A stretch of 64,000 bases of DNA from Jackrogersella multiformis (GCA_902806575.1 CADCXD010000001.1:3658001-3722000); one strand, 5' to 3'; counted from the stretch's first letter, positions 12,199 through 24,931 are shown. The notes: generated from the letters alone by a model not told the origin. Program-made: numbers and translations.

Positions 12199-15100
12199 TT
12201 ACTCGCTATCGTCCATGGCGAAATCATCGCTTTGGTCGTCGTCATCGTCGTTAACAGCCTGCCCAATATCTTCTTCGTCGTCGTCCATGTCATCATCATC
12301 GATGACATAGACCGCTTTTGCCTTTGCAGCAGCAGCACGGCCAGGCCTGCCACGACCCGCGGGCCTCGGCGGAGGAGAATCAGGCTCGGCAATTACGAGA
12401 TCATCGTCATCGTCATCGTCCATGTCGAAGACATCCTTCTTTGGCTTCGCTTTCCCCTTCTTGGCAGCATAAACCTTCGCTGCGGGCGACAGCTGTACAG
12501 ATTTGGGCGCTGCCGCCTTCTTCGCAGGTGCGGCCTTCTTCGGCACGGCGGGTCGGCCACGGCTAGTCTTGACTGCTGCTGCGCTGCTGGCAGTGGCCGA
12601 CTTAGGCTTAGGATCCTCGGACGAGGGTTTAGTCTTCCTCACGACCTTGGATACGGGGGGGAGATCATCGTCAGAGAGGAAGCTATCCAACTCATCCCCA
12701 CGGGCGTTCTTGTGGGGCGAGGACTTAGCCAACATCTCGTAGTTGGTATCATCATGATCGTCCAAGTCTATGAGTTTCGAAGGCTTGCTCTTAGCCTGCA
12801 GGCCGGTGCTATTGCCGCTACTGCTCTCCGGTCGCGACATGGAAAACAAACTGAGCCTACCAGTCTTGTTCTCGGAGGCGTTGGCGCTACCGCTTGCAAT
12901 ACCCTTGACCAAGTCACCGACATCGCCAAGCATCTTGTCGTCGTCATCGCTTTCTGACTCATCTACTATCCACGTTTTGGCCTTTGTAGCGGCGGTTCGT
13001 TTGCTTCGAGGATTAGGTTGAACTTCCACATCAGAGTCATCAGCAGCCGGTTTATCCTTCTTAGCTGGGTTTTTCAGCTTAGCAAAGTCGCCATCCGAGA
13101 AAGGATCCGAGTCCGAGGCCGGTGCACCTTCGCCGATGCTCTCCTTCTTTACCTTGGAGCTACCATTGAACATGGCAGCGAAGCGTTGAACAGACTTCTC
13201 CTTGGGCGGTTCTTTCGGTTTAGCTGCTGCTTTGGGAGCTGCCCTTGACTTAGCAATTGGGGCATATTCGTCGTCGCCAGCCTTCCCTTTGCGCCCGCGT
13301 CCAGCGCCAATCTTCTTTGACACGCGACGGCCCATTCTACGAATACCAGTAGTTATCTCGGCATCGAGGCGGACTTGGTTCTCCCACTCAGCTTCAAATT
13401 CGTCGAGGTCGTTGCACCAGAGATCCTTCTCACTCAGCGACTTGAGGTGATCGCGTTCAGCCTTTTTCTTGGCGATCTGATCTTTGAGACGATCAAGCCG
13501 CTCCTGAGTAAATGACCAGATAGCCATCTGTTGATTGTAAGCAATATTTCTTGAGCAGTGGATTTATGAAAACTTACAGAAAGGAGGTAGTCGTAGTCGT
13601 TTGCGGCGATCTCTGTCTCCTTGTCATCCTCCTCCTCTACATTATTACCTTCCTCTTCTTCCTCTGACTTGGTCTTTTTCGAATCTTGGCCTCTCGGGAA
13701 AGCCTCGTACTTTCGATCGCGAAGCTCTGCGACGATTACTTGCTTCTTCTTGCGGGACACCACTAGTTCGCCGTCCATGATCTCTCGGATAAATCTGACC
13801 TGGTTCTGTAACTTGCGATAGTCCGCGTCGTAGACCCCAATCCAATGAGCCTAAACGAATTAGGTTAGCACGACATCTAAATATAATTATCACGATGCTA
13901 ACATACCTTGCGGTCGATATAGATCTGCAGTCGGTACAGATAAAACTCCTCGAGGATATCCTCCACCTTTTCGTATTTGCGAATCATGCCGCGAGTGTCG
14001 AATGCGACCAAATTGGACGTCGCAACCTGCTTGACCAGCTTGAACTTCTCAAGAAGACCCTCCTCTAGAGCTTTCTCCATGTACTTTTCGTCCATTTGAA
14101 TCTCGAAATGGACGTTCTTGTGGTCGTTGAACTCCTTGTAGTCCTTGATGAATGATGGTGCCTTGTCACCCCGGATGATATCCTCCAGCTTCGCTTTGAA
14201 ATCATCGGTCCACATGCGAATGGGCAGTTCAGTGATGATCACTTCGTTGGGCTTGTTCTCATTCTGGTATGCAATGCCGTTGAACTGGTAACGGTAGTTC
14301 TCGGCCACTTGCGGAGTGCCCTTCCAGCCTCTGAACCAGGGCGTCATCGTCACGAAAGGTTTTTCATCGTCGCCGTCCATACGTCCCATACGTCGTTTCA
14401 GGTTCTTGATGATTTCTATCGGGTGATAATTCGGGATTGATGTACTCCAACCCGTGCCGATACCATCCGCACCGTTCACCAAAATCATTGGGATCACAGG
14501 TACATAGTTTTTCGGCTCCATTCTCTTCCCGTCTTCGACTTGGTATTCTAGGATGGGCTCATCTAGAGGCGAGAAGACACGCCGCGCGAATGGAGAGAGA
14601 CGAGTGTGGATATATCGAGCGCTGGCGGCATCCGAACCACCTGCAAGTCGAGAACCGAAGTTTCCACTGGGTTCGAGGCAATTGACGTTGTTGGAGCCGA
14701 CATAATTTTGGGCTAGACCAATGATAGTTTGCTGCAAGGACACTTCACCGTGATGGTAAGCTGTCTGCTCAGACACGTAACCAGCCAGTTCGATGACCTT
14801 CTTGTCTTTGGTCAGGTTTCGCTTCAGACAAGAGTAAATAACCTTCCGCTGGCCAGGCTTCAGTCCATCAATAACGGAGGGAATAGACCGCATATTGTCA
14901 GCCATACTGAATAGTATCAACTCCTTGTTTACGAAGTCGTTATATGTGACCAGCTTGGTTGAGTGGTCTAGGTAAGTTCCGGGTATGAAACTGCCGAGCC
15001 ATTCTTTACGAGCATCTGCCTTCTTTTTGGAAAAGGCGAGCTCGAATAACTCGGCTTCTTCTGATCGCATAGTACTGAACTGCTTCAAGTGATTATCGAG

Positions 15101-17412
15101 ATCATTAAAGTAGACCTGGGCGTCCTCGTTCGAGCTGGTACCCAGACCCTTGAAGTACTTCGACTCCCATTTTTTTAGTTCGGCCTGGTGCGTCTCCTTC
15201 CATTCCTCGTACTGAGGCTGAGTAAAGAATGACTTCAACCTCAGGGGCTTCTTGGGGTTCGGACCTTGCCAAACCTTCACGATGGGCGTGATGAATTCTT
15301 GGAAGAAGTCTGGGATCTTGAGAAGTGAAGGGTATTGAACTTGAAGGAAATTGATGAGAAGACCTTTGATATGGCTACCATCATGATCTTGATCCGCCAT
15401 GATCATCAGATGCCCGTACCTAAGAGATTTATTATCGGTATAAACCTGCTTGTGCTTCAGTCCGAGGAATTGCTTGATGTTCTGAATTTCCTGGTTTTTG
15501 GTGATCTGATCGATCGAAGCATCGCGGACGTTGAGCATCTTACCTCGAAGAGGGAAGACACCAATGCGGTCGGGATCCAAAATGGCACGACCAGCAACAG
15601 CCAAACTCTTGGCGGAATCACCTTCGGTCAAGATCAGGGTACATTCATGACCATGCTTGGTACCTGCCAAGTTGGCGTCGACAAGTTTGGCGTTGCTGAT
15701 TCTCGATCGTTTGTTGCCATCGCTCTTGGCGAGCATCTTATCGGCTTTTAGCTCTGCGAATTGGATGATATTGTTGATCGCATCCGTCTGGCCAATCTTC
15801 TTGAGGAACGCATCGGTAAGGACGCATTTGCTCCCAAACTGGCTCATCTTGGTGGTCATCTGCTCTTTGGTCTGCGAGGTAAACGCCGGATTGTTGACCA
15901 AGCAATTGATAAAGATGAAGATGTGGTTACGAATATGGTTGGCCTTTAGTGAATGTCCCTTCTTCTTTTTGTTTAGCGTCTTTAGAAGAGAATCGCAGAT
16001 CTGGTCGGCGATGTAGTTGACATGAGTACCACCTGTGGTGGTAGCTATAGAGTTCACGAAGGAGACCTGCTGAAAGGACCCATCCGAGACAGCAAAGGCG
16101 ACCTCCCATCGCGCATGGGCCTTGCTATCCTCGAGAATAACTGTGGCATTAGCTGATTCGCTGCCCTCCTCGTCGCCGCGCTCACGAGCGATAGCCTTAG
16201 CGTACATCTCGCAATACTTCCTGAAGTCGAGTTTGAGTTGGGTATCATTGAGGTAGACCTTGACGCCGCGAACCGTACCAGCCAAGTCATAGACTCGACG
16301 GTAAAGTAGAGATTCAAGGTCATCGTCGATGCCATCCAGCATGCCAAACTTCAACCAGTCTGGCTTAAAGCTGACGCGGACGAAATCGCTAGTCTTGCTG
16401 CTCGTGATCTTCGCTTTGTCCATCTTGCCCATGTTGTCTCTCCACGTCTGCTTGTACCTCTTCCCATTCTTGGAGTCCTGACACTCTAGAGTGAACTCGG
16501 TACTGAAGACGTTGCAGAGTTTGGCGCCGTAACCGTTTCGACCACCTACGGTTTTCTTCTCCTCGTCATCGAAGTTAGAACCAGCAAGGAGATGACCAAA
16601 AACCATCTCCGGAATGTAGACCTTCTCCTTATCGTGCATCTCTACTGGAATACCTTTTCCGTTGTTCTCGACAGTGATCTTATTTTCTTCGCGGTTTATC
16701 GTCACCTTTATGTACGTCATACTCGAGTCACGCTGTTTATTGTCCGCGGCGTTGACAAGGATTTCGTCGAAGATCTTATAGAGACCGGGAACAAAACCGA
16801 CCTTTGATCGCAGTTCCATCTGACTGGTCTCCTTATTGAAAACCCACATCTGCTGCTCGACGCGCTCGACGGAGCCGATGTATGTATCAGGTCGCTTGAT
16901 GATGTGTTCCAGTTGTGTCAGCTTCTGGTAGGTCTCCGTGGCCGTCTTCTTCTTGGCCGGCTTCGGGCTATCGAGCATCATACTGTCGTTCTCGATCTCA
17001 CTCAAAGGCGGGCCGCTGGATTTCTTGGCGGCAGGAGCCTTCTTCTGCTTCTTTGCACTCGGGGGGGTGTTGGAGAAGCCCGAGACTTCATCGCCATCTT
17101 CGTCATCGCTGCCAGGCTTCGAGCGCTTCTTAGGTGCAGCCTTCGTCTTCAAGGTTGTCTGAACCGTTTTCTTTGATGCGGTCTTAGCTGCAGGTTTTGA
17201 TGCAGCTTTCTTCGGGGCAGCCTTGGCTTTGGGCTTCTGTGAGGGTGCCACGTTAGCACTGTAGGTATCCGATGATAGAAGTGAGTAAATGTTGTCTAGA
17301 TAGATAATAACAAATAAAAACGAGGATTGCTACATACCACCACTTCGGGCTCGAAGACATCTGAGTCATTGTCGTGGTCGCCAAAGACCGAGCCGTCCAT
17401 GTCGGAATCCAT
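12199..17412 (-). CDS. TOP2: DNA topoisomerase II
   Basis: Four exons on the minus strand: 17412-17338, 17236-13907, 13850-13578 and 13527-12199, all phase 0, about 1668 residues. After a basic, low-complexity N terminus comes the GHKL ATPase (NGKGIPVEMHD; GGRNGYGAKLCN), the TOPRIM domain (LTEGDSAKSLA; MADQDHDGSHIKG), and the winged-helix region with the active-site tyrosine in ASARYIHTR (codon 14612-14614, about residue 900). The exon 3-4 junction YDYLLS-MAIWSFTQERLDRL is the conserved end of the catalytic core. The last roughly 400 residues are an acidic/basic disordered tail with DDDD runs and SPAAK-like motifs, typical for nuclear Top2. The enzyme passes one duplex through another to decatenate chromosomes. 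The acceptor at 17237-17239 with branch TGCTAAC fixes exon 2, so a GTG-started frame further upstream is intronic. Confidence 0.97.
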
Positions 17413-20400
17413 GATGGTGATGGATATGGTGATAGAGGTGCGAGGTGATGCGGCGCGTTAACAAGCCGGTTGAGAAGTTGCCTAGATTGGTATTTTGGTT
17501 GTAACGGTCGCTTGCCCAAGGTGGTTGATTGAGAAGACAAGCGTCGCAATTGACCAGGGCTGCACGATAGTTTCATGAAAGGTAGAAATTGAAGCGATCA
17601 ATTTAACACGCTCGATTTAGTTATATGTTTTGATTATTGTCTTGGTATCGAGGGAGGGGATGATGTTACAGGGGCGACGGTTAGCAACTTGGTTGTGTAT
17701 GTAAACAATTAAATTTTTTTTATTCCTGTAACAGGGACACCTGAATGCAGGGAGTCGCGTCCGGTGGGGACCTTAGGTAAGTGGGCTCGTGTATTTACAA
17801 ATTACGCGAGCTGGCGAGCTAGTATAGACTTAGTAAGGCGCGACTCTCGCGGTTAAACATCGGTCGGACCACGTGTTTGAACTTTGGGTGGGTACAGTGG
17901 GGGACCTCTTTCCAAAACTGTACCTAGGTACTTAGTAGTTGGTAGCAAACTCGAAGCCCGCATAGAAAAGGTACCTAGGTACTCAACGCAGCAGCTACGC
18001 GAATGGCTGTGATCGTTACCTAAGGTTTGTATCGAGACACTTAACGGGTAAGGACCTACCTACCTACCTACCTAGGTACATCCTAAGGAAGGTACACAGT
18101 AGGTAGGTAGGTAGCTTCGCTGGCTTCGCTGGCTTCCAAACCTTGGAAGTTCCGAGTCAATTTTTGAGAAATCGTGATCCTAACCTTCCTCACAGGCGAA
18201 TATGATGCCCAGGTGGTAAGTACTATGTACGTACGTACCTAAGGTAGGTATCCATTGTTAAGGAAACTTTATATTCTAAAACCCTTACTACGATGGACCT
18301 ATATATATACCTACCTATATATAAACAATTATTATACTGATCGTCAACCCTGTCGTTGTTGGTTGGTTGCTAGCCTTGATTCCAGTCAGATATATATTGC
18401 AACACTTCCAACCTACAGTAAGTAAGTGTACCTACCTAGGTTAGGTGGCATGTTAGGTGGCATGTTAGGTATAGTAAGATCAAGTTATCAAGAGACGAAT
18501 TGGTGCTAACCGTACCCGCAGACTCATCTTTATTCGACCTTGAGCCGTCAACTTCGTTACCGGATGATTCTTTTCCCTACCTACTCACCTAGGTAGGTAC
18601 TTGAAGCCCACGACTCTTCGTCCTACACCAAAACACATGGCTTCCTTAGGAGTCTTTTCCAAGCAATTGGTGCGTAATTCTCCGCGGGTGTCGTGCGACC
18701 CTATTTAGCAACGTTTCCCAGAAATGCGAAGAGACTATATTTCCCGAAGTCGACTGTGACTCCCCGTGGCTTTTGTTGCAAAGTCGCACCACGCATGGAA
18801 ATCGACAAAGCCGTCTCCTGTCATCCTACGTTGTACAACAACAGACAGCATGACAATCATCATCTGAAACTTTCGCTATTACCGAAGTAGCCTTGCTGAG
18901 CCTCAAGCCAAGCCCCTTTGGGAAATAGAGGGGGCGAGAGAACCGACGAGGCCGGATCGTTAGGTAGGTCTATGCCATCTGCCTTCTTTTCCGCCGGTTC
19001 CAACTCCCGCGTCTATTCAAGGTACTTCCAAAGGTTGTAAAATGACCCAGGATACCCTATCCATACTTCCGTCTGCCGGAACGGGTGGGGCAATCTGACC
19101 CTAGCATGACCTTACAACACATAGAAGCCCTGGATCTTGATGAAGAAGTTGAACATGGCGGACACAGGAACTGGGTTCGAGTCATACTTACACTTCACGA
19201 GCAGCTGTAATATCTCTTCTCTTCCGTGCCTGACTCTGACACTTGACCTGACTTACTGCATTTTATGTCTACCATGTCTGTTTGTTAGGCACTCATCTGC
19301 GATAACGCAATCTGCTTGGTGCTTTAAAGTCTGGTAGCATAGCGGAAAGCCGCAGACCTTAATGTGGTTAGAACCATAACTTGTTGAGACATACCTAGGG
19401 GGCCCGATGACTCGAGACTTGGTGTCCCACGAAGGCAGCATCCCAACCGCTCAGCTTCTGTTGGAGCACTAAAGGGAAAGAACACGGGGTGAGGAGATGA
19501 CCCGTCTATCTAATCCATGGCCGGGAAAATAAAAAGGAACAAGGTGGGCCATGAACTTGTTCTTCGACCTCATCCAAGTACGCCGTCGTATTTCATCTAT
19601 TGTCTTTCAACCCCATCTATCGAACCAAGAATTACACCGGTAAGGCTCATGACGAGAAGGTAAGTTACGCAGGAAACCCCCACAGGAAAGGATTAATATC
19701 TACTCAGCGATGATCCATTATTGGTATAGCTCATTCGTACCTTCATGAGTAATATTTCAAAAGTTAGATACGGCTCCGCTTCTGTGTTTCCCGGGGAAAC
19801 ATCCATCATTTGCTCGTACGCCGCTTGACCCTTAGAGAAAACATGGATTGGATGTGGTGACAGCTGCAATCTCCACATCCACGACATTCGTTGCCGACGG
19901 GAAGCCCCTTAAGCTGCTTCCAATGCTTCTCGAAATACCCAGCGAATTCTTTCAATCCAGAAAAAGAGTTCCTACGTGGTCCCCGGATAGGTACAGAGCT
20001 CTCCACCAGGTGAGTCGCCCTTGCGGCGGTCAAGCCCAAGACGTTTCTTCACTCTCTGTCTTAAATGTAAGGAAGAACAACGAAAAACCGGGTGGGCGAA
20101 GGGTCCTAGAGTGACCTTCTGGGCCTACCCCCTTACAAGATGACAGGCACTGGGTACACGTGTGTCGAGTCTAGCAATCGATGTCTAGGATTCAATATGC
20201 TTATCACAGGCCTTTCTTTGTTCTACCCTCTTGAGAAACCACCTAACCTAGTAACTTGGACGGCACTATATGCAGCTTCCCGTGAGGTTGCTTTCTGTCA
20301 AAACTCCCCTATCCATTTCCAAACAATCCTAGTCCCTGTTTGGGCTCTCCGTGGTAAAGTATTTGCTGTACCAAACTCATTTGCTGTCCAGCGATAGATC

Positions 20401-21208
20401 TGCTGCGTCATGCGGTCGCCTGTGATCGCCCCTTTCGGGCCAGAGCCCAGACTGGTGAGATGTGATGAAACCGACCTTACCTCGATGCTGTCCTAGAATC
20501 CACGGATCGACGTGATACATCTGGTAGTATTTGGGACTATCTCGTCGGCAAGGCTCCCGGAATCGAGCGTATCTTTTGGCGATTTTGGAGTCTTCTGCTT
20601 CCGAAACTACTCCGCCAGGACATTGCTCTCCCGGCCAGCGGTCCCCTTTCGCCACAATTTCAGTTCTCCCGGGTCCGCCCTCACTCCTCTGAGATAGATA
20701 ACATAGGACCGCTTCGGCCGTTTCCTTGCCTCTCTTGACCTTCCTCCGTCACCTATCACTTTGGTGGCTTTAAACTCGATCTTCTAAAGAGCGGTGGGCG
20801 TACACAAACGGGCTTCTCTACTCTCACACGTCGATTCCAAGACATCTTTAACAAAGAAGCTGCACCGAATACCACGATCAACAAGGCAGCACTGGACACC
20901 GCTCCAGGTGCTCTGCAGATAGCTGCATGACTGGGTACAGTCAAGAAAGGAAGCAATCTCGGTCCCCTTGTACTAGCATGGGCTCGCCGTCTCGCGAGGG
21001 CGTGCCTCAATAGTTCGTCTGTTTGCCAAGTTCAAAAGGACTTGGTTTCCTCACTCCTTTCTGACTTGCCGATGCAAGCACTGTCTGTCTTGAGTCCCCC
21101 TACCTAATCCTCCTCCGGATTCTTTCGTAGATAGCCCATCCACAACTTTGCTTGCATCAGTGCTCCATCTGTATTCGAGACATCCTGCCCCCACTACCAC
21201 TCACCGCC
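17413..21208. other. Long divergent intergenic or leader region between TOP2 and APSES gene
   Basis: About 3.8 kb between divergent genes. The TOP2-proximal 1.2 kb carries many TAGG/CCTA clusters (18054-18114 is the strongest). From about 18.6 kb to 21.2 kb the DNA is less AT-rich and free of such repeats, and becomes pyrimidine-rich before the APSES start. This could be a long 5' UTR, but no complete conserved gene is visible. Several short open frames exist without family signatures. Confidence 0.5.
18054..18114. repeat. Large CCTA/TAGG hairpin-forming microsatellite
   Basis: Four or so CCTA units run into CCTAGG, a 30-base spacer follows, then four TAGG units. The two arms are complementary and could form a stem of about 18 bases. 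It is the clearest inverted example of the dispersed motif in the window. Confidence 0.75.
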
Positions 21209-22975
21209 ATGCTGTCACTGGCATCTCTTCTTAATCCTGCCCCTCCGGGGCCACCAATCAACCGATTTCCCCCAAGCCCAGCCTCGTCGTCGTCTCCAAC
21301 GACTTCTCTACCGGACGAGTCGGGTCTTCTGGACGAGCCCATCATGGCTAAACAGAAGATACCGAAGGGCGCGGCGCTTCTCCCTACGAGCAGACCTAAG
21401 GGGGTAATCAACTTCGTCCCCCACGAGAGGCTCGACGAAGTCTCGCTCCGCCAAATTCGGAAATTCCGCGTCCATCCCTTCGGGAACATACAGGACCATT
21501 CCCGGCACATCCCTTACAATAGCGGAAAGAAGAATTTCTTCGAGAAGACCGGTCGAGAAAGCTTCGAAGGTAATAAAAGAGAAACACATAAAAATAACAA
21601 CCCCTTCAAGACAGTACGGTCGGTTTGTTGACCCGAACGTAGTCTTCCAGTATGATTTCAAACTTCCCGGAGACGAGAACGAATATACAGTCATGTGGGA
21701 TTACAATGTCGGCCTCGTCCGCATGACCCCTTTCTTTAAATGTTGTAAATACCCCAAGGTTAGTGCATACCAGCATCCTCAGGGGATCATAAAGGATCCT
21801 TTCTAAACATAAGAGCTGACTGCGTGCTAGACGACTCCAGCAAAGATGTTGAACTTAAATCCCGGGCTTAAGGAGATCACACACAGTATTACTGGAGGTT
21901 CTATTACGGCCCAAGGTGCGTGCCATACACAGACCTCGCTCATCCACGAAACTAACAAGTCCGGCTAAAAGGATACTGGATGCCATATCACTGTGCCAAA
22001 GCCGTATGCGCAACCTTCTGCCACAACATCTCGGGGGCCTTAATTCCTATATTCGGCCCCGAATTCCCCTCACTCTGCATACCTTCAGATTTACCAGAGT
22101 ACAGCCGTATGATAATCGATCCTGAGATCATAGTCCAGACCACTAGAGAAGCGGAACATTTCCGTAGGTTATACAGCAACTCGATTACATCTTCTACCAG
22201 CGTTAGCGGTAGAGCTAGCCCGCCCCGTGATCGACGACCCGTGTTCCGGAGTCCCTATGAAGACCCTAGACAAAACCATCAGCATTACCGCCGCCATCCG
22301 ATGCGAAAGACTTTCGCAACGCCCACCGGCTGCGACAGCCCGTTTGCTACAGACACCGACAGCGATATGTCCCCCGTAGTCCCTGATCGCGGCAGCATAA
22401 CCCACCGGGATCGCTTTCCCTACTCGCCGATCCCGCCGCCGCCGCCGCTGCTACTAACTCCTTCTCTTCGACCCACTAGTAGCGGCTGGACTCCAGCGAA
22501 CGTGGTGCTACCAACCCACTACGATGTGCCTGGGCCAAGTCCCTGGCTAAGTGCCGTCCCGCGCTTCACCACCACGGCCCACTTACCTCCATATCCATCT
22601 CCACACTCACAGCCCCAACCATGGCGAGGAGCTAGCAAGAGATCGGCCGATCACGTCGAGACCGACTACGAGTACGGCGACAACAGAAGAGAAGTTGAGA
22701 GCAACCGGACAGCAACGATGACGATGGTCTCAAATAAGACTACAGTTCCAACGAAACCCCGGGAGGATAGTTGTAGCAAGAAAAAGCCGCCGACTGAATC
22801 GACGGCAATCCTAGGGGCGGACAAGAACGCGGCGCTGCTCTTGATGAACCTTAGCGTTAGGGACTCGCGTGGGAACAAGGGAAGCAGTGCCGGTACCGGT
22901 GTAACGTCCGAGACGAGCTCGCCGCGCGACGAGGCGTTTCCGAGGATCAAGAGGATTAGAGCTAATTCTATGTAG
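21209..22975 (+). CDS. APSES/KilA-N-type transcription factor, Xbp1-like
   Basis: Four exons: 21209-21569, 21643-21758, 21831-21915 and 21972-22975; phases fit and give 521 residues. The DNA-binding region spans roughly residues 80-245. It includes KKNFFEKTGRESFEVFQYDF, then YTVMWDYNVGLVRMTPFFKC, THSITGGSITAQGYWMPYHC and AKAVCATFCHNISGALIPIF. The GYWMPY...A..VCATFC block is the APSES/KilA-N core. The N terminus (LASLLNPAPPGPP) matches a common start in this fungal subfamily, and the tail is Ser/Pro-rich and disordered. Relatives of yeast Xbp1 repress transcription under stress and quiescence; the target genes here are unknown. The exon 1-2 splice uses acceptor acgtag at 21642, not the nearer acag, because only that yields the conserved FEVFQY. 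It faces CNS1 tail to tail. Confidence 0.85.
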
Positions 22976-23403
22976 CCATCCCTCTATTAGGGGGATTGGA
23001 ACTTAAAGGGGTGGCAAGGGAGAGACAATACTACTATTTTTCTAATGGTAGTCCCTAGGTAGACAGATGACTTGGTTTCGTTACGGATAGATGGCTTGGT
23101 TAGACTACAACTGGGAGGGATCTGTTGATGACAAGGATAGCTGGAGTTAGGGTCCATTGGGATCGTCTTGGAATTGGGCAGGGCGGCTATCTATGAAGTA
23201 TCTAGATAGGCGGATTGCTTTGCCTTCCCGCGAGTCATCGTCATACCAAATGAAGAAAACTTGACACTTTGAATCGGCCCCATCACTTCATACGTACGTA
23301 CCTAGGTAACCTGGGTAAGTAGTCAGCCCTACAATCATAAGTGTAGTGTAGACAAGGATTTTTCCTTTTTTTTCTAATCTTCTTTCATCGATCTATCAAT
23401 CAC
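22976..23403. other. Convergent intergenic spacer, APSES gene to CNS1
   Basis: About 430 bases between two 3' ends, with a short tacgtacgtacctaggtaacctgggtaag motif near 23290-23320 and a T-rich stretch just before the CNS1 stop. No gene seen. Confidence 0.6.
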
Positions 23404-24657
23404 TCACCCACCCCCCCTCTCCGCCGCCTTCTTAGTCTTGAACTCCTGCACCCAAGCCGCGGCCTTCGCCTTCGGCAGCACGAACATCCTCACCACCTCG
23501 TCCACCACCTCGACGTTCCCCGACGACAGCGCCTTCAGCAGCGGCGCCTTCTTGCCGATCCTGACCAGCCCCCCGCTCAGCGTCTCCATGTAGCACTCCA
23601 CGCCCGCCAGGCTGTACTCGCCGTCCCTGTCCCACGGCAGCGGGAACACGTACGCCAGGTGGTCGGCCGGCGCCTCGGCCTCGCCCCACGCCTTGACGAA
23701 GTCCGACTGCAGGTGCGCGGGGTACAGCAGCACGGCGGGGAAGCTCAGCGCGCCGCGCGCGTCGTCCGGGTCCGGCGCCAGCCGCACCCCCGCGTCCTCC
23801 ATCTCCGGCGGCTGCGCCGTGGCCCGCGTCCGGACCCCGCGCGCCTTCAGCGCCGCCCGCACCAGCTGCGCCCGCCGCTTGTCCCGCGCCAGCCTCTCGC
23901 CCTCCGCCTTCTGCTTCCGCGACAGCTCGCCGTGCTTACGCACGATGTCGCGCGCGACCGCCTGCAGCGCCGCGTTGTTCGCGTCGAGCTCCAGCCCCCG
24001 CGCGCACGTGTCGTGCGCCTCGGCCACGCGGCCGACGGCCAGGAACGCCCTGGCCGACCGGTAGTACGCCTTGACGTTGGCGGCGTTGAGGCGCAGCGCC
24101 GCGGCCCCGTCCAGCCAGCAGCTGCGGAAGTTCTGCAGCTCCAGGTGGCACGCCGCGCGGTTCACGTACAGGGACTCGAGCACGGCTCTCTGGGCTTGGA
24201 TGCCCTCGGCGGTGTCCGGCTCCTTGGAGGGGTCCTGCTCGCCCCTCGCGCGCCTGCGCTCCTCGGCCGCCAGCACCAGCACGCCCTTGGTGTAGAACTC
24301 CTTGGCGTCGGCCCAGCGGCGGGCGCGGAAGCACTCGTTGCCGTGGTCCTTGAAGTCGGAGGCGACCTCCAGGGGGGTGCCCTCGTACGCCAGCGCCTTG
24401 AAGGCCTCGGTGTCGTCGTTCTCGTCCAGCTCCGTCATGAAGAACGGCGTCTTCTTCAGTTCGTCCACTACCTCGTCTACCGTCTTCTTGCCCGTCATGG
24501 CCCGGCCGGGCGAGAGCTCTGGGAAGATGGCCGCCGGTGCGGTTGTCGGGGCATTTTGCGACGGCGTCTGTGTGGATTCTCCGGCTTGTGGTGGGGATTT
24601 GTCGTCCCCTAGCTTCAGGCGCTCTGCGACCTCGTCTGAGATCTCTTCGACGCGCAT
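23404..24657 (-). CDS. CNS1: Hsp70/Hsp90 co-chaperone Cns1 (TTC4 family)
   Basis: Single exon, 417 residues. N-terminal motif VDELKKTPFFMTELDENDD is characteristic of Cns1/TTC4. Three TPR units follow (about residues 95-245), with KDHGNECFRARRWADAKEFY as the first and LYVNRAACHLELQNFRSCWL and AYYRSARAFLAVGRVAEAHD as the next two. A charged linker helix leads to the C-terminal wheel domain (FPAVLLYPAHLQSDFVKAW, then the YVFPLPWDRDGEY segment). Cns1 clamps the C termini of Hsp70/Hsp90 and is essential in yeast, where it supports eEF2 folding. The gene is strikingly GC-rich with C/G-ending codons, unlike its AT-richer flanks. That base use opens long antisense frames that are not genes. A TIR element lies 280 bases upstream. 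Confidence 0.93.
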   Translation of the reverse strand: MRVEEISDEVAERLKLGDDKSPPQAGESTQTPSQNAPTTAPAAIFPELSPGRAMTGKKTVDEVVDELKKTPFFMTELDENDDTEAFKALAYEGTPLEVASDFKDHGNECFRARRWADAKEFYTKGVLVLAAEERRRARGEQDPSKEPDTAEGIQAQRAVLESLYVNRAACHLELQNFRSCWLDGAAALRLNAANVKAYYRSARAFLAVGRVAEAHDTCARGLELDANNAALQAVARDIVRKHGELSRKQKAEGERLARDKRRAQLVRAALKARGVRTRATAQPPEMEDAGVRLAPDPDDARGALSFPAVLLYPAHLQSDFVKAWGEAEAPADHLAYVFPLPWDRDGEYSLAGVECYMETLSGGLVRIGKKAPLLKALSSGNVEVVDEVVRMFVLPKAKAAAWVQEFKTKKAAERGGG

Positions 24658-24847
24658 TCTGAGTTGTTTCTTTCCAACACTGATTTCCTAAATTATTTTT
24701 GGCTTCTCCGATGTGATTGAATTTTGCTTTGAATGATTTTCTTGATTTAATTACTATGAGCCGCTTTTGCGATGTGAAATTTTGATATGGATTTTCACTT
24801 ATGAATGACAAGCCCAACTTGTAAATTTATGAGGCAGCATTACGTCG

Positions 24848-24915
24848 ATATATGCAATTACTAAGACTTAGTATCCGCCTTGGCATTCACTCATGAGTGC
24901 GTTAATTGCATATAT
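24848..24915. repeat. Perfect 13-bp inverted repeat
   Basis: ATATATGCAATTA at 24848-24860 is repeated in inverse orientation as TAATTGCATATAT at 24903-24915, with a 42-base spacer containing the small palindromes ctaagacttag and actcatgagt. It sits about 190 bases upstream of CNS1. Confidence 0.75.
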
Positions 24916-24931
24916 ATAACTAAGACATATA

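Noticed and set aside
12232..12957. 241-codon plus-strand open frame over the TOP2 tail
   Set aside because: Reverse of Asp/Glu and Lys/Ala-rich codons of the Top2 C-terminal tail yields Val/Ile and Leu/Arg runs; no independent evidence of a gene.
23659..24612. 317-codon plus-strand open frame
   Set aside because: It is antisense to CNS1. High GC in CNS1 removes stops; the translation is Arg/Leu/Val-rich with no domain.
23936..24817. 293-codon minus-strand frame offset from CNS1
   Set aside because: Overlaps CNS1 in another frame; low-complexity Arg/Gly/Ala translation without TPR content.
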